This document shows positions 1-9,012 of a stretch of 64,000 nt of DNA, in pieces. The notes beneath the pieces were generated by a model that ran no database searches, was not told the origin of the DNA, and was given only the letters and a program-made list of their open reading frames with translations. A program made the translations under genes and the position numbers. Within the stretch, counting starts at the first letter, position 1, and every line of letters starts with the position of its first letter. The DNA is taken from NCBI RefSeq assembly GCF_013391415.1, contig NZ_JACAXB010000033.1:1-64000 (forward strand), given 5' to 3'. Source of the DNA: Aquitalea sp. LB_tupeE. GTDB lineage: Bacteria > Pseudomonadota > Gammaproteobacteria > Burkholderiales > Chromobacteriaceae.

Positions 1-176
1 GTAAGGGGGCTGCGAGTTGGCGTGGCAATAGAGGTACTGATCGCCAGCCCGGCACGCTCCTTTCAGGAGTGACTTGCCGGTCTGGTCAATTGCGATGTTC
101 AAGTCACGCAGCAGCGGGCTTTTTCTTATCCTAGGTGCCTGGACGCATTGGACCTTGCCTGGTTGGTTCACCGCAC
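1..176. other. Left-edge region, no supported gene
   Basis: The first 176 bases lie downstream of the AraC-family gene and hold no gene I can support. On the minus strand one frame stays open from about 180 to the left edge, with peptide text such as RDLNIAIDQTGK, but no start codon with a ribosome binding site is visible and the end lies outside the window. It could be the start of a gene that continues to the left, or chance. Confidence 0.3.
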
Positions 177-1154
177 TCAGCTGGCAAATCGGCGCCGGTA
201 TTCCGCCGGGGTGCAGTGCAACTCGCGCTGGAACAGACGGCGAAAGCTGGCCAGATCGGCATAACCCACCCGGCTGACAATTTCATCCAGCGGCAGGGTG
301 CTGGTTTCCAGCAGGTGGCGCGCCGCCTGCAAGCGTAGCTGCTGCAGATAGCGCAGTGGTGGTTGTCCCAGCACCTGCTGGAAGCGTCGCATGACGGTCC
401 GTTCACTGGCACCTACGCTGACAGCCAGTGCCTCCAGCCGGTATGGCTGATCCAGCTGCCGCTGTAGCCAGTCCTGACAGCGCAGTACCAGCTCATCGTC
501 ATGGCCGGCAAAATTTCGCATGGACATATAAGGTGCCTGACTAACCCGGTTGAGGTCGGTCAGCATCAGGCGGGCGCATGAAGTGGCCAGTTGCACACCG
601 GCCTCTTGGCGGATCAGGCGCAAGGCCAAGTCGATATAAGAGGTGGTGGCCCCGCCACACCAGACGCCATCCGCCTCGCTGCAGGTGGCGTAATCATGCA
701 GCTGTACCTGCGGGTAGCGCTGACGGAACCAGTGGTGCAGCCACCAGCTGACGGTTGCCTCGCGGCCATCCAGCAGGCCATGCTCGGCCAGCAGGGGGAC
801 GCCCGTACAGAACGACATGACACGGCGGCCGGCCCGATGCAGCCTTTTCGCCAATGCGCCCGCGGTCTCTTCCGCCATCAGGCGTGCTTCAAAATCACTC
901 AGGCGATGATAGCTGATGGGCGGCAATACCAGGGTGTCAGCCTCTTCGGCTAATGACAGGTCTCCGTTTGGTGTCAGCACAATGCCGGATGCCGTGGTCA
1001 CGGCTTGGCCGTCCAGGCTGAACAAGCGCCAGGCAAATGGTTGGGGCCGGTTTTTGTAGGCTGCAATCTGGTTGGCAAAATGCAGCAAGTCGATCAGCCC
1101 GGTCACGCTGCCGGCATAACAGTCCTGCAGTAGCAATACACGTAATTGATGCAT
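177..1154 (-). CDS. GlxA-type AraC family transcriptional regulator
   Basis: A 325-residue cytoplasmic regulator. Residues about 1-190 form a DJ-1/PfpI (class I amidotransferase-like) sensor domain, with the nucleophile-elbow-like stretch FCTGVPLLAEHGLLDG near residue 120. Residues about 225-325 hold two AraC helix-turn-helix motifs, ending in the typical FRRLFQRELHCTPAEYRRRF signature. The length and domain order fit GlxA-type activators, which usually control catabolic or amine-related genes; the ligand cannot be read from the sequence. The gene diverges from a TesB-like thioesterase, and the space between them holds a long inverted repeat and a 20-bp direct repeat, so the two genes are probably controlled together and this one autoregulated. 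No strong Shine-Dalgarno precedes the ATG. Confidence 0.88.
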   Translation of the reverse strand: MHQLRVLLLQDCYAGSVTGLIDLLHFANQIAAYKNRPQPFAWRLFSLDGQAVTTASGIVLTPNGDLSLAEEADTLVLPPISYHRLSDFEARLMAEETAGALAKRLHRAGRRVMSFCTGVPLLAEHGLLDGREATVSWWLHHWFRQRYPQVQLHDYATCSEADGVWCGGATTSYIDLALRLIRQEAGVQLATSCARLMLTDLNRVSQAPYMSMRNFAGHDDELVLRCQDWLQRQLDQPYRLEALAVSVGASERTVMRRFQQVLGQPPLRYLQQLRLQAARHLLETSTLPLDEIVSRVGYADLASFRRLFQRELHCTPAEYRRRFAS

Positions 1155-1268
1155 GATTTTGGCAATATCGACATTTAAGTTGTCGATATTGCCACTGCGG
1201 CATGTTGATTGCCACTGCTAGACTGCCGCTTGTCGTTTACACCAGCCATCAGGCTCAGGGAAGTCAGC
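1155..1268. promoter_or_regulatory. Divergent control region with inverted and direct repeats
   Basis: This 114-bp gap separates the AraC-family gene from the thioesterase. It holds a perfect 13-bp inverted repeat: GGCAATATCGACA at 1161-1173 and its complement at 1181-1193, with a 7-bp spacer. An 11-bp direct repeat ATTGCCACTGC occurs at 1188-1198 and 1208-1218, a period of 20 bp (about two helical turns), as AraC-family dimers prefer. I infer that these are the regulator's binding sites. Confidence 0.6.
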
Positions 1269-2069
1269 ATGCATATCGATGAAATTTGCCGCAGCATCAC
1301 CCCCGTCATCGGCCAGCCTGGCCTGTTTCAAGCCGAGGTGGATGATGGCTGGGCGCAGGGGCGTACCCTGTTTGGCGGCATACAGGCCTTGTTGGCCGTG
1401 CGTGCCATGCGAACCGCCATGCCGAACTTGCCACCGCTGTGGTCGCTGCATACCACCTTTGCTGCGCCGGCAGCTGCGGGCAGGCTTGGCTTGCAAGTGG
1501 AGATGCTGCGCCAAGGACGTTCCGCCGTACAGGTGGCGGCACGCCTGATGGCGGGCGAGCAGGTGGCGGCCATGTTTGTCGCTGTTTTCGGTGCGTCAAG
1601 AGACTCGGCCTTGTCGTTCAAGCCAGTGCTTACGCCGCTGGCTGACAATGTCAAACCCGGACCGGAGCTACCCTTTATGGCCGGCTTGTCGCCCGAGTTC
1701 ACCCGGCACTATGCCTATCGCTGGGTGGAAGGCGGCCTGCCTTTCAGTGGCCATACCGCAAAGACAAACCGCATCCTGTTGCGGCAGCGTGACCCGGGCC
1801 TGATGAATGAGGAGCAGATTGTTGCCATGGCCGATGCCATTCCGCCGGTGGCCCTGTCGCTGGTGCAAGGGCATGCTCCTGCCAGCACCATCAGCTGGGA
1901 GCTGGAGTTCGTGCATCACGGCCAAGCAGTCAGCACCGAGGGATGGTGGCGCATGGATGCCAGCCTGGTTGCTGCACGAGATGGTTATGCCAATCAGGAT
2001 GCACATCTGTATGGTCCGGATGGCGAACTGGTTGCGTTGTCACGCCAGGTAGTGGCGGTATTTGCCTGA
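1269..2069 (+). CDS. TesB-like acyl-CoA thioesterase (double hot-dog fold)
   Basis: A 266-residue protein with a double hot-dog layout. The N-terminal half has the substrate-tunnel pattern GRTLFGGIQALLAVRAM and the LHTTFAAPAAAG / GRSAVQVAARL strands; the C-terminal half has a matching block ending in DGELVALSRQVVAVF. Proteins of this kind hydrolyse acyl-CoA to free acid and CoA in the cytoplasm. I chose the ATG at 1269 over an in-frame one at 1209, because it follows a CAGGGAAG-type ribosome binding site and the earlier start would run through the operator repeats. It stands alone, divergent from the GlxA-type regulator that probably controls it. The substrate is unknown. Confidence 0.78.
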   Translation: MHIDEICRSITPVIGQPGLFQAEVDDGWAQGRTLFGGIQALLAVRAMRTAMPNLPPLWSLHTTFAAPAAAGRLGLQVEMLRQGRSAVQVAARLMAGEQVAAMFVAVFGASRDSALSFKPVLTPLADNVKPGPELPFMAGLSPEFTRHYAYRWVEGGLPFSGHTAKTNRILLRQRDPGLMNEEQIVAMADAIPPVALSLVQGHAPASTISWELEFVHHGQAVSTEGWWRMDASLVAARDGYANQDAHLYGPDGELVALSRQVVAVFA

Positions 2070-2108
2070 GGGGGGGGCCGCGAGCGCGTCCATCTGGTCG
2101 CGTGCGGC

Positions 2109-2390
2109 CTATCCCAGCCAGGCTAGCACCCCGCCGTGACGGGAGCAGGTGCCACGATGGTGCTGGCTGAAGCTATAGCTGCCGTCCCGGCATTGCGCAG
2201 TGGCACCCTGTGGTTTTTGCCCGGATTTGCTGTGTGCGGGCCGGTGTACTGCGTTGCCATCCTTGTTGGTATAGCTGCCATGCTCGATCAGCTGCGTTTC
2301 GTCAGGCGGATTGCCCGCTGCTGCTGGTGCTTTGGCGTAGGTCAGTGGGCAGGCGAGGGTGGCGAGCAACAAAAGGATGGCGCGGTTCAT
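2109..2390 (-). CDS. Small secreted protein, DUF3761-like
   Basis: A 93-residue protein that begins with a signal peptide (MNRAILLLLATLACPLTYA, cleavage after about residue 19). A short linker is followed by a Cys-His-rich end, AQCRDGSYSFSQHHRGTCSR, then HGGVLAWL. This DGSYSFSQ-HRGTCSRHGGV pattern is what I know as DUF3761, found in many small periplasmic proteins of unknown function. A longer in-frame start at 2429 would add 13 residues before the signal peptide and is less likely. It converges on the thioesterase gene, and no function can be assigned. Confidence 0.75.
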   Translation of the reverse strand: MNRAILLLLATLACPLTYAKAPAAAGNPPDETQLIEHGSYTNKDGNAVHRPAHSKSGQKPQGATAQCRDGSYSFSQHHRGTCSRHGGVLAWLG

Positions 2391-2648
2391 GATGGTAATT
2401 TCAGAGTGATGGCCAATCATGACATACAAGTATTATCATATGCCAATTTTGCTACCGCCTTTCAACTGCGCGCCGCCAGCACGCAAAGGATAAATGATGC
2501 ACAGCATGCCGCTCTCCATGCGCTTACCGCGTGATGTTCCCGCACAGTCTGTATTTTCCCTTGGCCATGGGGCAGTGGTGACGTTCGGCAAAAAGCGGGC
2601 TGGCTTTGTGATTGCCAGCGGCTTGTGCAGGATGGATGGCGTTTGAGC
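2391..2648. other. Intergenic region, no gene seen
   Basis: These 258 bases lie between the divergent DUF3761 gene and a small membrane-protein gene, so they must hold the promoters of both. I see no convincing operator, RNA or small gene. Short minus-strand open frames here (about 2436-2698) lack coding character. Confidence 0.4.
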
Positions 2649-3062
2649 ATGGCACTGTACACGCAGTCCCATGGCAAGCTGCATGCGCGTTTCGACATTT
2701 TGCTGCGACTATGGGCGGTTGCGGCTGTTTGCGCGGCAGTCTCGCATCTGGTGCTACCGGGCTGGACAGCGGCTGGTACTACCTGGGCGATGTCTGTGCA
2801 CTGGCAGCGGGAAATTGCCTACTTTGACTTGTTTATTGCCATCATCTTTGGCTGGTCTGCCCGGCAAGCGGATATCCGTATCAAACGTGCGGCCACCATG
2901 CTGTTATGCGGGCTGTCCTTGCTGCTGGGGGAGAATCATCTGGAGGGGTGGCTGACCGAGGCCAAGCTGTTCCATGTATTGTTTACCCTGGGCAACGGCC
3001 TGGCCGTGCTGTGGGGGCTGGTGGCCTGTGTCAGTGTACGCAAAGCCTTGGCGCGGGCATGA
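2649..3062 (+). CDS. Small inner-membrane protein, four predicted helices
   Basis: A 137-residue protein that I do not recognise. Four hydrophobic segments are visible, at about residues 20-38, 55-72, 80-97 and 110-130, separated by short charged loops (RQADIRIKRAA, TEAKLF). The pattern recalls small uncharacterised DoxX/YphA-type or DUF-class membrane proteins, but no family motif is clear. I chose the ATG at 2649 over an in-frame one at 2625 because the longer version adds only a short polar start. Its 3' end runs almost into the convergent solute-binding protein gene. Confidence 0.6.
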   Translation: MALYTQSHGKLHARFDILLRLWAVAAVCAAVSHLVLPGWTAAGTTWAMSVHWQREIAYFDLFIAIIFGWSARQADIRIKRAATMLLCGLSLLLGENHLEGWLTEAKLFHVLFTLGNGLAVLWGLVACVSVRKALARA

Positions 3063-3075
3063 GTAAAGGAAAGGA

Positions 3076-3810
3076 CTAGCGCATATATTTGCGCATGGTC
3101 TGTTCGTAAAAACCATCCTGTTTCATGTCATTGATGGCCTTGGCCAGTCTGGCTGCTATTGCCGGTGAGAATCTGGGGCCGGAAGCCAGCCAGCTTTGGC
3201 TGCTGTATACCACTGCACCTTCCGTGGGCAGGTTGCCGTGCTGTACCTGGTAGGTCTGGTTGAAGGTGATGGATGCGCCCAGAAAGCTGCCTATCCGGCC
3301 TGCGTTCAGCATCTTGGCCATTTCGGGCAACTGGCCTTCTACGAGAGTGGATGCGCTGACGCCTTGCTGCGTCAGCCAGCTACGAATGCTTGAGCCTGAT
3401 CGCACGCCGATCAAACCCCGGTTAATCGCTTGCTGCAGGGTATTGCATGGTTCAGCCCCATTGCGGGTAAAAAACCTGAAGTCCGTGGTATTGGTCACGA
3501 CAATCCAGTTGAACAAAGGCTCACGCTCCGGCGTGCGGGCGAAATAAATGATCAGGGCATCAGGGCTGGCCAGCACTTCGCGCATCGCGCGGACCCAGGG
3601 GCGGATTTTGACATTTGGCACATAACCTGCCCGGCGGATGGCCTCACTGCCTATCTCTATCATCAGGCCAGGCGTGGCATCTTCTTTTTGGTTGCAGATT
3701 TTGGGCAGGTAGTCACATTCCAGGTCCAGCGTCTGTTTGCCGGGACCAGCCCAAGCGCTGACTGCGCCAAACAGCAGGCCAAGCCGCAACATCAAAGATG
3801 GCAAGGACAT
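3076..3810 (-). CDS. Periplasmic solute-binding protein, SBP_bac_3 family
   Basis: A 244-residue protein with a signal peptide (MSLPSLMLRLGLLFGAVSAWA) and a type 3 periplasmic-binding fold of amino-acid-receptor type. It shows the PGLMIEIGSEAIRRAGY start of lobe 1, a GLIGVRSGSSIRSWL hinge segment, and the C-terminal FSPAIAARLAKAINDMKQDGF helix seen in these proteins. The start at 3810 is preferred to 3816, since the AAGGAG ribosome site is too close to the first ATG. No permease or ATPase gene is adjacent, so it may act as a solitary binding protein or serve a sensor. The ligand is unknown. Confidence 0.75.
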   Translation of the reverse strand: MSLPSLMLRLGLLFGAVSAWAGPGKQTLDLECDYLPKICNQKEDATPGLMIEIGSEAIRRAGYVPNVKIRPWVRAMREVLASPDALIIYFARTPEREPLFNWIVVTNTTDFRFFTRNGAEPCNTLQQAINRGLIGVRSGSSIRSWLTQQGVSASTLVEGQLPEMAKMLNAGRIGSFLGASITFNQTYQVQHGNLPTEGAVVYSSQSWLASGPRFSPAIAARLAKAINDMKQDGFYEQTMRKYMR

Positions 3811-4315
3811 CAACATATGCTCCTTGGCAATGTGAAATCAATGTACTGCCTTCTTTATATAGCGCGAGATGCCTATTTTGTGCAGGCATATTCGCCCCTG
3901 GGCGGTGATTTGGCATCGTGCACAGCAACAAATTCATGACATGGTCAGCTTGTGACAAGCATGGTCTTGCGATGATCCGATTTGCGAGGAAAGTACTTGT
4001 CAATGAAATGGTCATTATTTGCGCTGACTGAAAATAGCAATCAAATCAACATTGTTAGCGGTTTGGTGATGGCTTGTGCTGCATGATGGGCGGGCAGGTG
4101 CAATCTTGTTGTGTGGCAGCCTGGCACTGAGATTGCGTGGACAATTTGTCCACGTATTCGCGAATGCGACTGACTTTGATTTTGATCAAGGGTGTTCGTT
4201 CTAGGAACTTGGCTAATTCATTTTCATATTATTATCCGCCACAAGAATTAGACCAATGTACTAAACCGTTGCAGCTTGCTGCACTTTACTCCCAGCCCAC
4301 TACCCAGTCCTTGTT
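3811..4315. other. 505-bp intergenic region between divergent genes
   Basis: The region holds the promoters of the solute-binding protein gene (minus) and the chemoreceptor gene (plus). The clear element is an FNR/Anr box at 4176-4189, listed separately. A short inverted repeat ATGCCT/AGGCAT spans 3869-3889, near an AT-rich -10-like block for the minus-strand gene. I see no credible small gene. Confidence 0.5.
4176..4217 (+). promoter_or_regulatory. FNR/Anr box and -10 element upstream of the chemoreceptor
   Basis: TTGAT-TTTG-ATCAA at 4176-4189 matches the FNR/Anr consensus TTGAT-N4-ATCAA at all ten defined positions. A -10-like GCTAAT at 4212-4217 places the likely transcription start near 4224, so the box is centred at about -41.5, the class II activator position. 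This suggests that the downstream chemoreceptor is switched on at low oxygen. Confidence 0.65.
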
Positions 4316-6361
4316 ATGTCTGAATCGCACACCATTTCCCCTCGTTCACTCAGCATTGCCGCCAAGCTCAATCTGGTGCTTTGCCTGCTATTGATTGTTG
4401 TTCTTGGCATTGCTGGCACCTGGCTGACCCATTGGCAAGGCTTGCGCATGGAAAACCAGATGCAGCAGGAAATGCAGCAAGCAAACCGACAGGTCATCGA
4501 CATGATGGATGCCTATGCTGCGCAACTTGAACGTTCGGCGGCGCTGGCGGAAGTGGCCTTGCGCAGCGTGCTGGCCGGCCCGGTGATGGTGGGAAGTGGG
4601 CGGGTGGAAAGTGCCGGCAAACAGCTGCCGCAATTGCGGATTGGCGAGCACGTCATCAATAACGCAATCAATGAGGTGGACCGTTTCACCCGCATGAGTG
4701 GCTCACTGGCCACGGTATTTGTGAAAGATGGCAGTGAGTGGGTGCGGATTGCCACTTCGGTCAAGAAAGAAGATGGCAGTCGTGCAGTAGGGACGCCGCT
4801 CAGTCACGATTCCCCAGCCTATGCCAGTCTGAATGCCGGACAGTCTTATACCGGCCCGGCACAGTTGTTCGGCCGTGACTACATGACCTTATACACCCCG
4901 CTGACCAATGAGGCCGGTCAGGTGGTGGCGGCACTGTTTGTGGGTGAGGAGTTCACTGCCAGCCTGGCCGCTTTGCGACAGAAAATCATGTCGGTCCGCT
5001 TTGGTGAGTCCGGTTACATCTATGCTTTTGATACCCGGAGTGAGCCTGGCCGCATGATGATTCACCCGCATTCGCAGGGTAAGAATCTGCTGGACTTCAA
5101 AGACAAGGACGGCATTGCCATCAACCGTGTGATGCTGGAGCAAAAGCAAGGCAGCTTGCATTACCACTGGGCCAAGCCGGGTAGTGACGAAGCAGCCCGT
5201 CCCAAGATTGCCGTGTTTGACACATTCCAGCGTTGGGGCTGGGTTGTGGCAGCCAGTAGTTATGAAGATGAATTTGCCACGCAGTTGAATGCCATGCGGA
5301 TTAGGCTGGCCTTGGGTACGGTCATCATCATTGCATTGTTGTCGGCTGCCACTTATTGGGCCAGCAAGCGCTGGGTGGCACGTCCGCTGGCCGGGGCGGT
5401 AGAGGTTATCCGCAAGGTGGCGGATGGCGACCTGACCGTACATTTCGAAGTGACAAGCCAGGATGAGGTAGGCGAGTTACTGCACGCGGCGGATGAAATG
5501 AGCAGTCATCTGCGCAGCATGATCGGTGAAGTGGAAAGCAGCCTGATTTCGCTGTCGGTGCAAGCCCAGCAGCTGGTGAGCATTGCGGAAGATGTTTCTA
5601 CCGCATCCGGCGAACAGAATTCATCCGCCAGCACCATGGCCGCCTGTGTGGAAGAAATGAGCAGCAGTATCAACCAGGTGGCACGCCATGCCGAACTGGC
5701 ACGTGAAATGGCGGTGGATGCCAATGAAAAATCGCATAGCGGCGTCCATGTGGTTGGTCAGGCTACACAAACCATGGGGCAGATTGCGACGGCAGTGCAG
5801 CAGGCGGGTCAAACCGTAAAACAGCTGGATGGCCTGTCCGAACGCATTGCCGAAGTTGTCACCGTGATTCGTGACATCGCCGATCAAACCAATTTGCTGG
5901 CCCTCAATGCAGCCATCGAGGCAGCCCGGGCCGGTGAGGCCGGACGTGGCTTTGCCGTGGTGGCCGATGAAGTGCGTAAACTGGCTGAGCGCACCACGCA
6001 ATCGACTTTGCAGATCAGCGACACGGTCAGCAAGATCCAGAGTGGTGCCCGCATGGCAGTAGAGCATATGGAGCAGGGTGTGGCTCAGGTGGAGCAGGGC
6101 GTGAGCAGTGCCGCCAGTGCCAGCAACAGTCTGCAGGCCATTCAGGAAGGTGCACGTCAGGTAGGGAGTGCCGTCAGCGGTATTTCCGAGGCACTGAGCG
6201 AGCAGGATGCTGCCAGCCGGGATATTGCGCTGAACGTGGAAAAAATCGCGCAACAGGCCGATGGCAATCATGGCAAGGCACGTGCGGCAGCCCAGTCGGC
6301 CAGCGCACTGGCTGGTCTGGCCGGCACGCTGCGTACCAGTATTAGCCGTTTCAAGCTTTAA
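4316..6361 (+). CDS. Methyl-accepting chemotaxis protein with large periplasmic Cache domain
   Basis: A 681-residue membrane chemoreceptor. A first helix at about residues 20-42 is followed by a periplasmic domain of about 285 residues with the Cache3-Cache2 pattern ([51 protein letters not shown]). A second helix lies at about 330-350, a HAMP domain at 352-405, and a long signalling helical bundle follows. The conserved hairpin tip is intact near residues 515-560 ([20 protein letters not shown], then [18 protein letters not shown]). It would signal through CheW/CheA to the flagellar motor. There is no C-terminal CheR-binding pentapeptide; the protein ends SISRFKL. The perfect FNR box upstream and the neighbouring cyclic-di-GMP gene suggest a role in oxygen- or energy-linked behaviour. 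Confidence 0.95.
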   Translation: MSESHTISPRSLSIAAKLNLVLCLLLIVVLGIAGTWLTHWQGLRMENQMQQEMQQANRQVIDMMDAYAAQLERSAALAEVALRSVLAGPVMVGSGRVESAGKQLPQLRIGEHVINNAINEVDRFTRMSGSLATVFVKDGSEWVRIATSVKKEDGSRAVGTPLSHDSPAYASLNAGQSYTGPAQLFGRDYMTLYTPLTNEAGQVVAALFVGEEFTASLAALRQKIMSVRFGESGYIYAFDTRSEPGRMMIHPHSQGKNLLDFKDKDGIAINRVMLEQKQGSLHYHWAKPGSDEAARPKIAVFDTFQRWGWVVAASSYEDEFATQLNAMRIRLALGTVIIIALLSAATYWASKRWVARPLAGAVEVIRKVADGDLTVHFEVTSQDEVGELLHAADEMSSHLRSMIGEVESSLISLSVQAQQLVSIAEDVSTASGEQNSSASTMAACVEEMSSSINQVARHAELAREMAVDANEKSHSGVHVVGQATQTMGQIATAVQQAGQTVKQLDGLSERIAEVVTVIRDIADQTNLLALNAAIEAARAGEAGRGFAVVADEVRKLAERTTQSTLQISDTVSKIQSGARMAVEHMEQGVAQVEQGVSSAASASNSLQAIQEGARQVGSAVSGISEALSEQDAASRDIALNVEKIAQQADGNHGKARAAAQSASALAGLAGTLRTSISRFKL

Positions 6362-6477
6362 AATCAGCCTATCCTTACCCTATACCTTGTTGGCTGGGTT
6401 ATCCTGCACACTGTAATCAATCCATGACAGTGTGCAGCACCGCCGGTGCAGTGACTGCCAGCTTCCCAGTCGACACA

Positions 6478-8547
6478 ATGACCCCTAACAATTCCATCCT
6501 GGAAGGTTTGTTGCATGAGGCCGTGCCATTGCTGCGCGGCTTGTGCAGCAATGCGCTGATCGGCGTATATGTCATTCAGGATGACCGTTTCGTCTTCGTT
6601 AACGAAAGACTGGCCAGTCTGTTCGCTTACACAGCCCAGGAGCTGTGCAGTGGCATGGGCCCGCAGCACCTGACGGTAGAAGACGATAGGCCCCTGGTGC
6701 GTGAGCAGGTGGCGCGCCGCATGAGCGGTCAAGTGCAAAGCAGCCATTACAGCTTTCGTGGTATCCGCAAGGATGGGACAGGGCTGGATGTGGAAGTATT
6801 TGGCGTCAGCACCTGTTTCGGTGGTCGGCCTGCCATCATCGGCATGTTGATTGATGTGACCGAGCGCAATGATGCCGAGCGTGCAGTGAAAGACCAGTTG
6901 CGCTTCATCACCCGCCTGGTCGACAACATCCCGAATCCGGTTTTCTACAAGGACGAGGTGGGTCGCTACATCGGTTGCAATGCCGCATTTGAACAATTCA
7001 TTGGCACCCCGCGCGAGCAATTGATTGGCTATTCGGTTTTCGACCTGTCTCCACCAGACCTTGCCGCGCGTTATCACGCAGCAGACCAAAGCCTGTTCAA
7101 CAGTCGTGGCACACAGATTTATGAGGCGCAAGTGCAATATGCCGACGGCAGCCGGCATGATGTGGTGTTCTACAAAGCCACTTTTGACAAGGCAGATGGC
7201 AGCCTGGGAGGCCTGGTCGGCCTGATACTAGATATCAGCGAACGCAAGCAGATGGAGCAGGCCATCTGGCACGAAGCCAATTACGACGCCTTGACCGGTC
7301 TGCCCAATTTGCGGCTGCTGCGCGACCGGCTGTCCGAGGAGCTGGAGCGTGCGCGCAGGCAAGGCAGCACATTGGCCTTGCTGTTTATCGACCTGGACCG
7401 ATTCAAGGAAGTCAATGACACGCTGGGCCATCAGGTGGGGGATCAGTTGCTGATTCAGGCGGCTGAACGCATTCAGGCGGTAGTACGCAGCAGCGACACA
7501 GTCTCGCGCCAGGGAGGTGACGAATTCGTGGTCATTCTCTCGGACATCAATAACGCGCAGGCAGCCGGGATGGTGGCCAGCAAAATCATCCGCTTGCTGC
7601 ACCTGCCCTTCCTGTTGGGCAGCAATGAAGTCTATGTGTCGGCCAGTATCGGTATTGCGCTATACCCTGACGACAGTACCGGACAGGAAACGCTGGTCAG
7701 TTATGCCGACCAGGCGATGTATGCCGCCAAGGCCAGCGGTCGTAATTGCTTCAGTTACTTCACGCCGTCCTTGCAAGAGGAGGCGATCCGGCGTCAAGCC
7801 ATAGGCAAGCAGTTGCGTCGCGCACTGGCAGAAAACCATTTCGAGGCCTGGTTCCAGCCCATCATGCCCTTGCATAAAGGGCTGCCGGTCAAGGCTGAGG
7901 CGCTGCTGCGCTGGCATCACCCCACAGATGGCATCCGCTTGCCCGGTGAATTCATCGCCGTGGCTGAGGAAATCGGCATGATTGGTGATATTGGCAATCT
8001 GGTGTTCCAGCAAACCATGGACTTGCTACAGCAATGGCCGCAAGGGCAGGTCAGCGTCAACATCTCGCCACGACAATTGATCAGCGGCGAATGTGGCCTG
8101 TGGCCGCAGGAGATGGCGGCGCGTGGCTTGCCAGCGTCCTGTCTGGCAGTAGAAATCACCGAGAACCTGTTGCTGGATGAACGGCCGATTGTGGTGAATA
8201 CCCTGCTTGGCTTTCACCAGGCAGGGATGGAAGTGAGTATCGACGACTTTGGCACCGGTTACTCCGCCATGTCCTATCTGAAAAAATTCAATATCGACTA
8301 TCTGAAGATAGACCGCAGCTTCATTCAGGGGCTGGCCAATGACAACACTGACCGTGCCATTACCGAGGCGGTGATTGCCATGGGCCACAAGCTGGGCATG
8401 AAGATCATTGCTGAAGGCGTGGAAACCCAGGCGCAGCTGGATCTGCTGCTGCAGGCAGGCTGTGACTATGCCCAGGGTTATCTGTTTGCGCGGGCCATGC
8501 CGCCGGCAGACTTCATCGACTACATCCGTCAGTATCAGTCAGCATAG
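6478..8547 (+). CDS. PAS-PAS-GGDEF-EAL cyclic-di-GMP enzyme
   Basis: A 689-residue cytoplasmic signalling protein with no membrane segment. Two PAS domains (about residues 20-135 and 145-260, the first with IQDDRFVFVNERLASLF, the second with NIPNPVFYKDEVGRY) lead to a GGDEF domain with the intact motif at 346-350 and an RSSD inhibitory site five residues before it. An EAL domain follows (EALLRW from 474, EITENLLL, DDFGTGYSAMSYL, IAEGVET). Both catalytic sets look complete, so the protein could make and break cyclic di-GMP, with the PAS domains setting the balance. I chose the ATG at 6478 over 6424 because the extra 18 residues look unstructured. It follows the chemoreceptor closely, and its 3' end overlaps the convergent VOC gene by 13 bases. 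Confidence 0.93.
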   Translation: MTPNNSILEGLLHEAVPLLRGLCSNALIGVYVIQDDRFVFVNERLASLFAYTAQELCSGMGPQHLTVEDDRPLVREQVARRMSGQVQSSHYSFRGIRKDGTGLDVEVFGVSTCFGGRPAIIGMLIDVTERNDAERAVKDQLRFITRLVDNIPNPVFYKDEVGRYIGCNAAFEQFIGTPREQLIGYSVFDLSPPDLAARYHAADQSLFNSRGTQIYEAQVQYADGSRHDVVFYKATFDKADGSLGGLVGLILDISERKQMEQAIWHEANYDALTGLPNLRLLRDRLSEELERARRQGSTLALLFIDLDRFKEVNDTLGHQVGDQLLIQAAERIQAVVRSSDTVSRQGGDEFVVILSDINNAQAAGMVASKIIRLLHLPFLLGSNEVYVSASIGIALYPDDSTGQETLVSYADQAMYAAKASGRNCFSYFTPSLQEEAIRRQAIGKQLRRALAENHFEAWFQPIMPLHKGLPVKAEALLRWHHPTDGIRLPGEFIAVAEEIGMIGDIGNLVFQQTMDLLQQWPQGQVSVNISPRQLISGECGLWPQEMAARGLPASCLAVEITENLLLDERPIVVNTLLGFHQAGMEVSIDDFGTGYSAMSYLKKFNIDYLKIDRSFIQGLANDNTDRAITEAVIAMGHKLGMKIIAEGVETQAQLDLLLQAGCDYAQGYLFARAMPPADFIDYIRQYQSA

Positions 8548-8936
8548 AATTCAATCGGCAAGTCATCCGGGCCCTGGCAGAAGAAAAAATGCCGGTCGGT
8601 AATTTCATCCAGCCGGATATCCTCACATGGCACACCTTGCTCAATCAGCGTCTGGCGCACCTGCCCGAGATGGCTCACGCGCAAGGCCAGATGGCGCAAA
8701 CCGCAAGCCTCAGGCCGACTCACCCGCGCAGGGGGTGACGGGAAGCTGAACAGCTCCAGCTGACAACCATCCGGCAAGGCCAGATTCAATTTCCACGATT
8801 CGCGTTCCGCCCGCCAAACCTCGCTGATAATCGGCAAGCCCAGAATGCGATGGTAAAAGTCCCGGGCTTGCGGGTAGTCAGCCGTGATGATGGCGATGTG
8901 GTGAACGCCGTCCACCAAAGAACTGTTTGTGCGCAT
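8535..8936 (-). CDS. VOC family (glyoxalase-like) metalloprotein, YaeR type
   Basis: A 133-residue single-domain vicinal-oxygen-chelate protein resembling E. coli YaeR. The four expected metal ligands can be placed: His in GVHHIAIITAD, Glu in QLELFSF, His in LRHLALRV and Glu at the end in IEFYAD. Family members bind a divalent metal and act on small oxidised substrates; the substrate here is unknown. A promoter-like TTGATT, 16 bp, TATAAA lies just upstream on the minus strand, so the leader would be very short. The gene converges on the GGDEF-EAL gene and overlaps it by 13 bases. Confidence 0.87.
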   Translation of the reverse strand: MRTNSSLVDGVHHIAIITADYPQARDFYHRILGLPIISEVWRAERESWKLNLALPDGCQLELFSFPSPPARVSRPEACGLRHLALRVSHLGQVRQTLIEQGVPCEDIRLDEITDRHFFFCQGPDDLPIEFYAD

Positions 8937-8977
8937 GTCGATAGAAAATTTATATCAATACAGAAATGGTAATCAAT

Positions 8978-9006
8978 TGGACAAAATTACTACCGGGCAA
9001 GACAAT
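8978..9006 (+). promoter_or_regulatory. Sigma-70-like promoter for a candidate noncoding RNA
   Basis: TGGACA at 8978-8983 (5 of 6 to the -35 consensus), a 17-bp spacer and GACAAT at 9001-9006 (4 of 6 to the -10 consensus) point rightward. No plus-strand gene lies downstream before an intrinsic terminator at 9160-9193, so the likely product is the structured RNA described next. Confidence 0.45.
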
Positions 9007-9012
9007 AGCCAG

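Noticed and set aside
1-180. Open minus-strand frame running off the left edge with protein-like text
   Set aside because: Only about 60 codons are visible, with no start, no ribosome site and no certain family. It cannot be told from chance without the sequence to the left.
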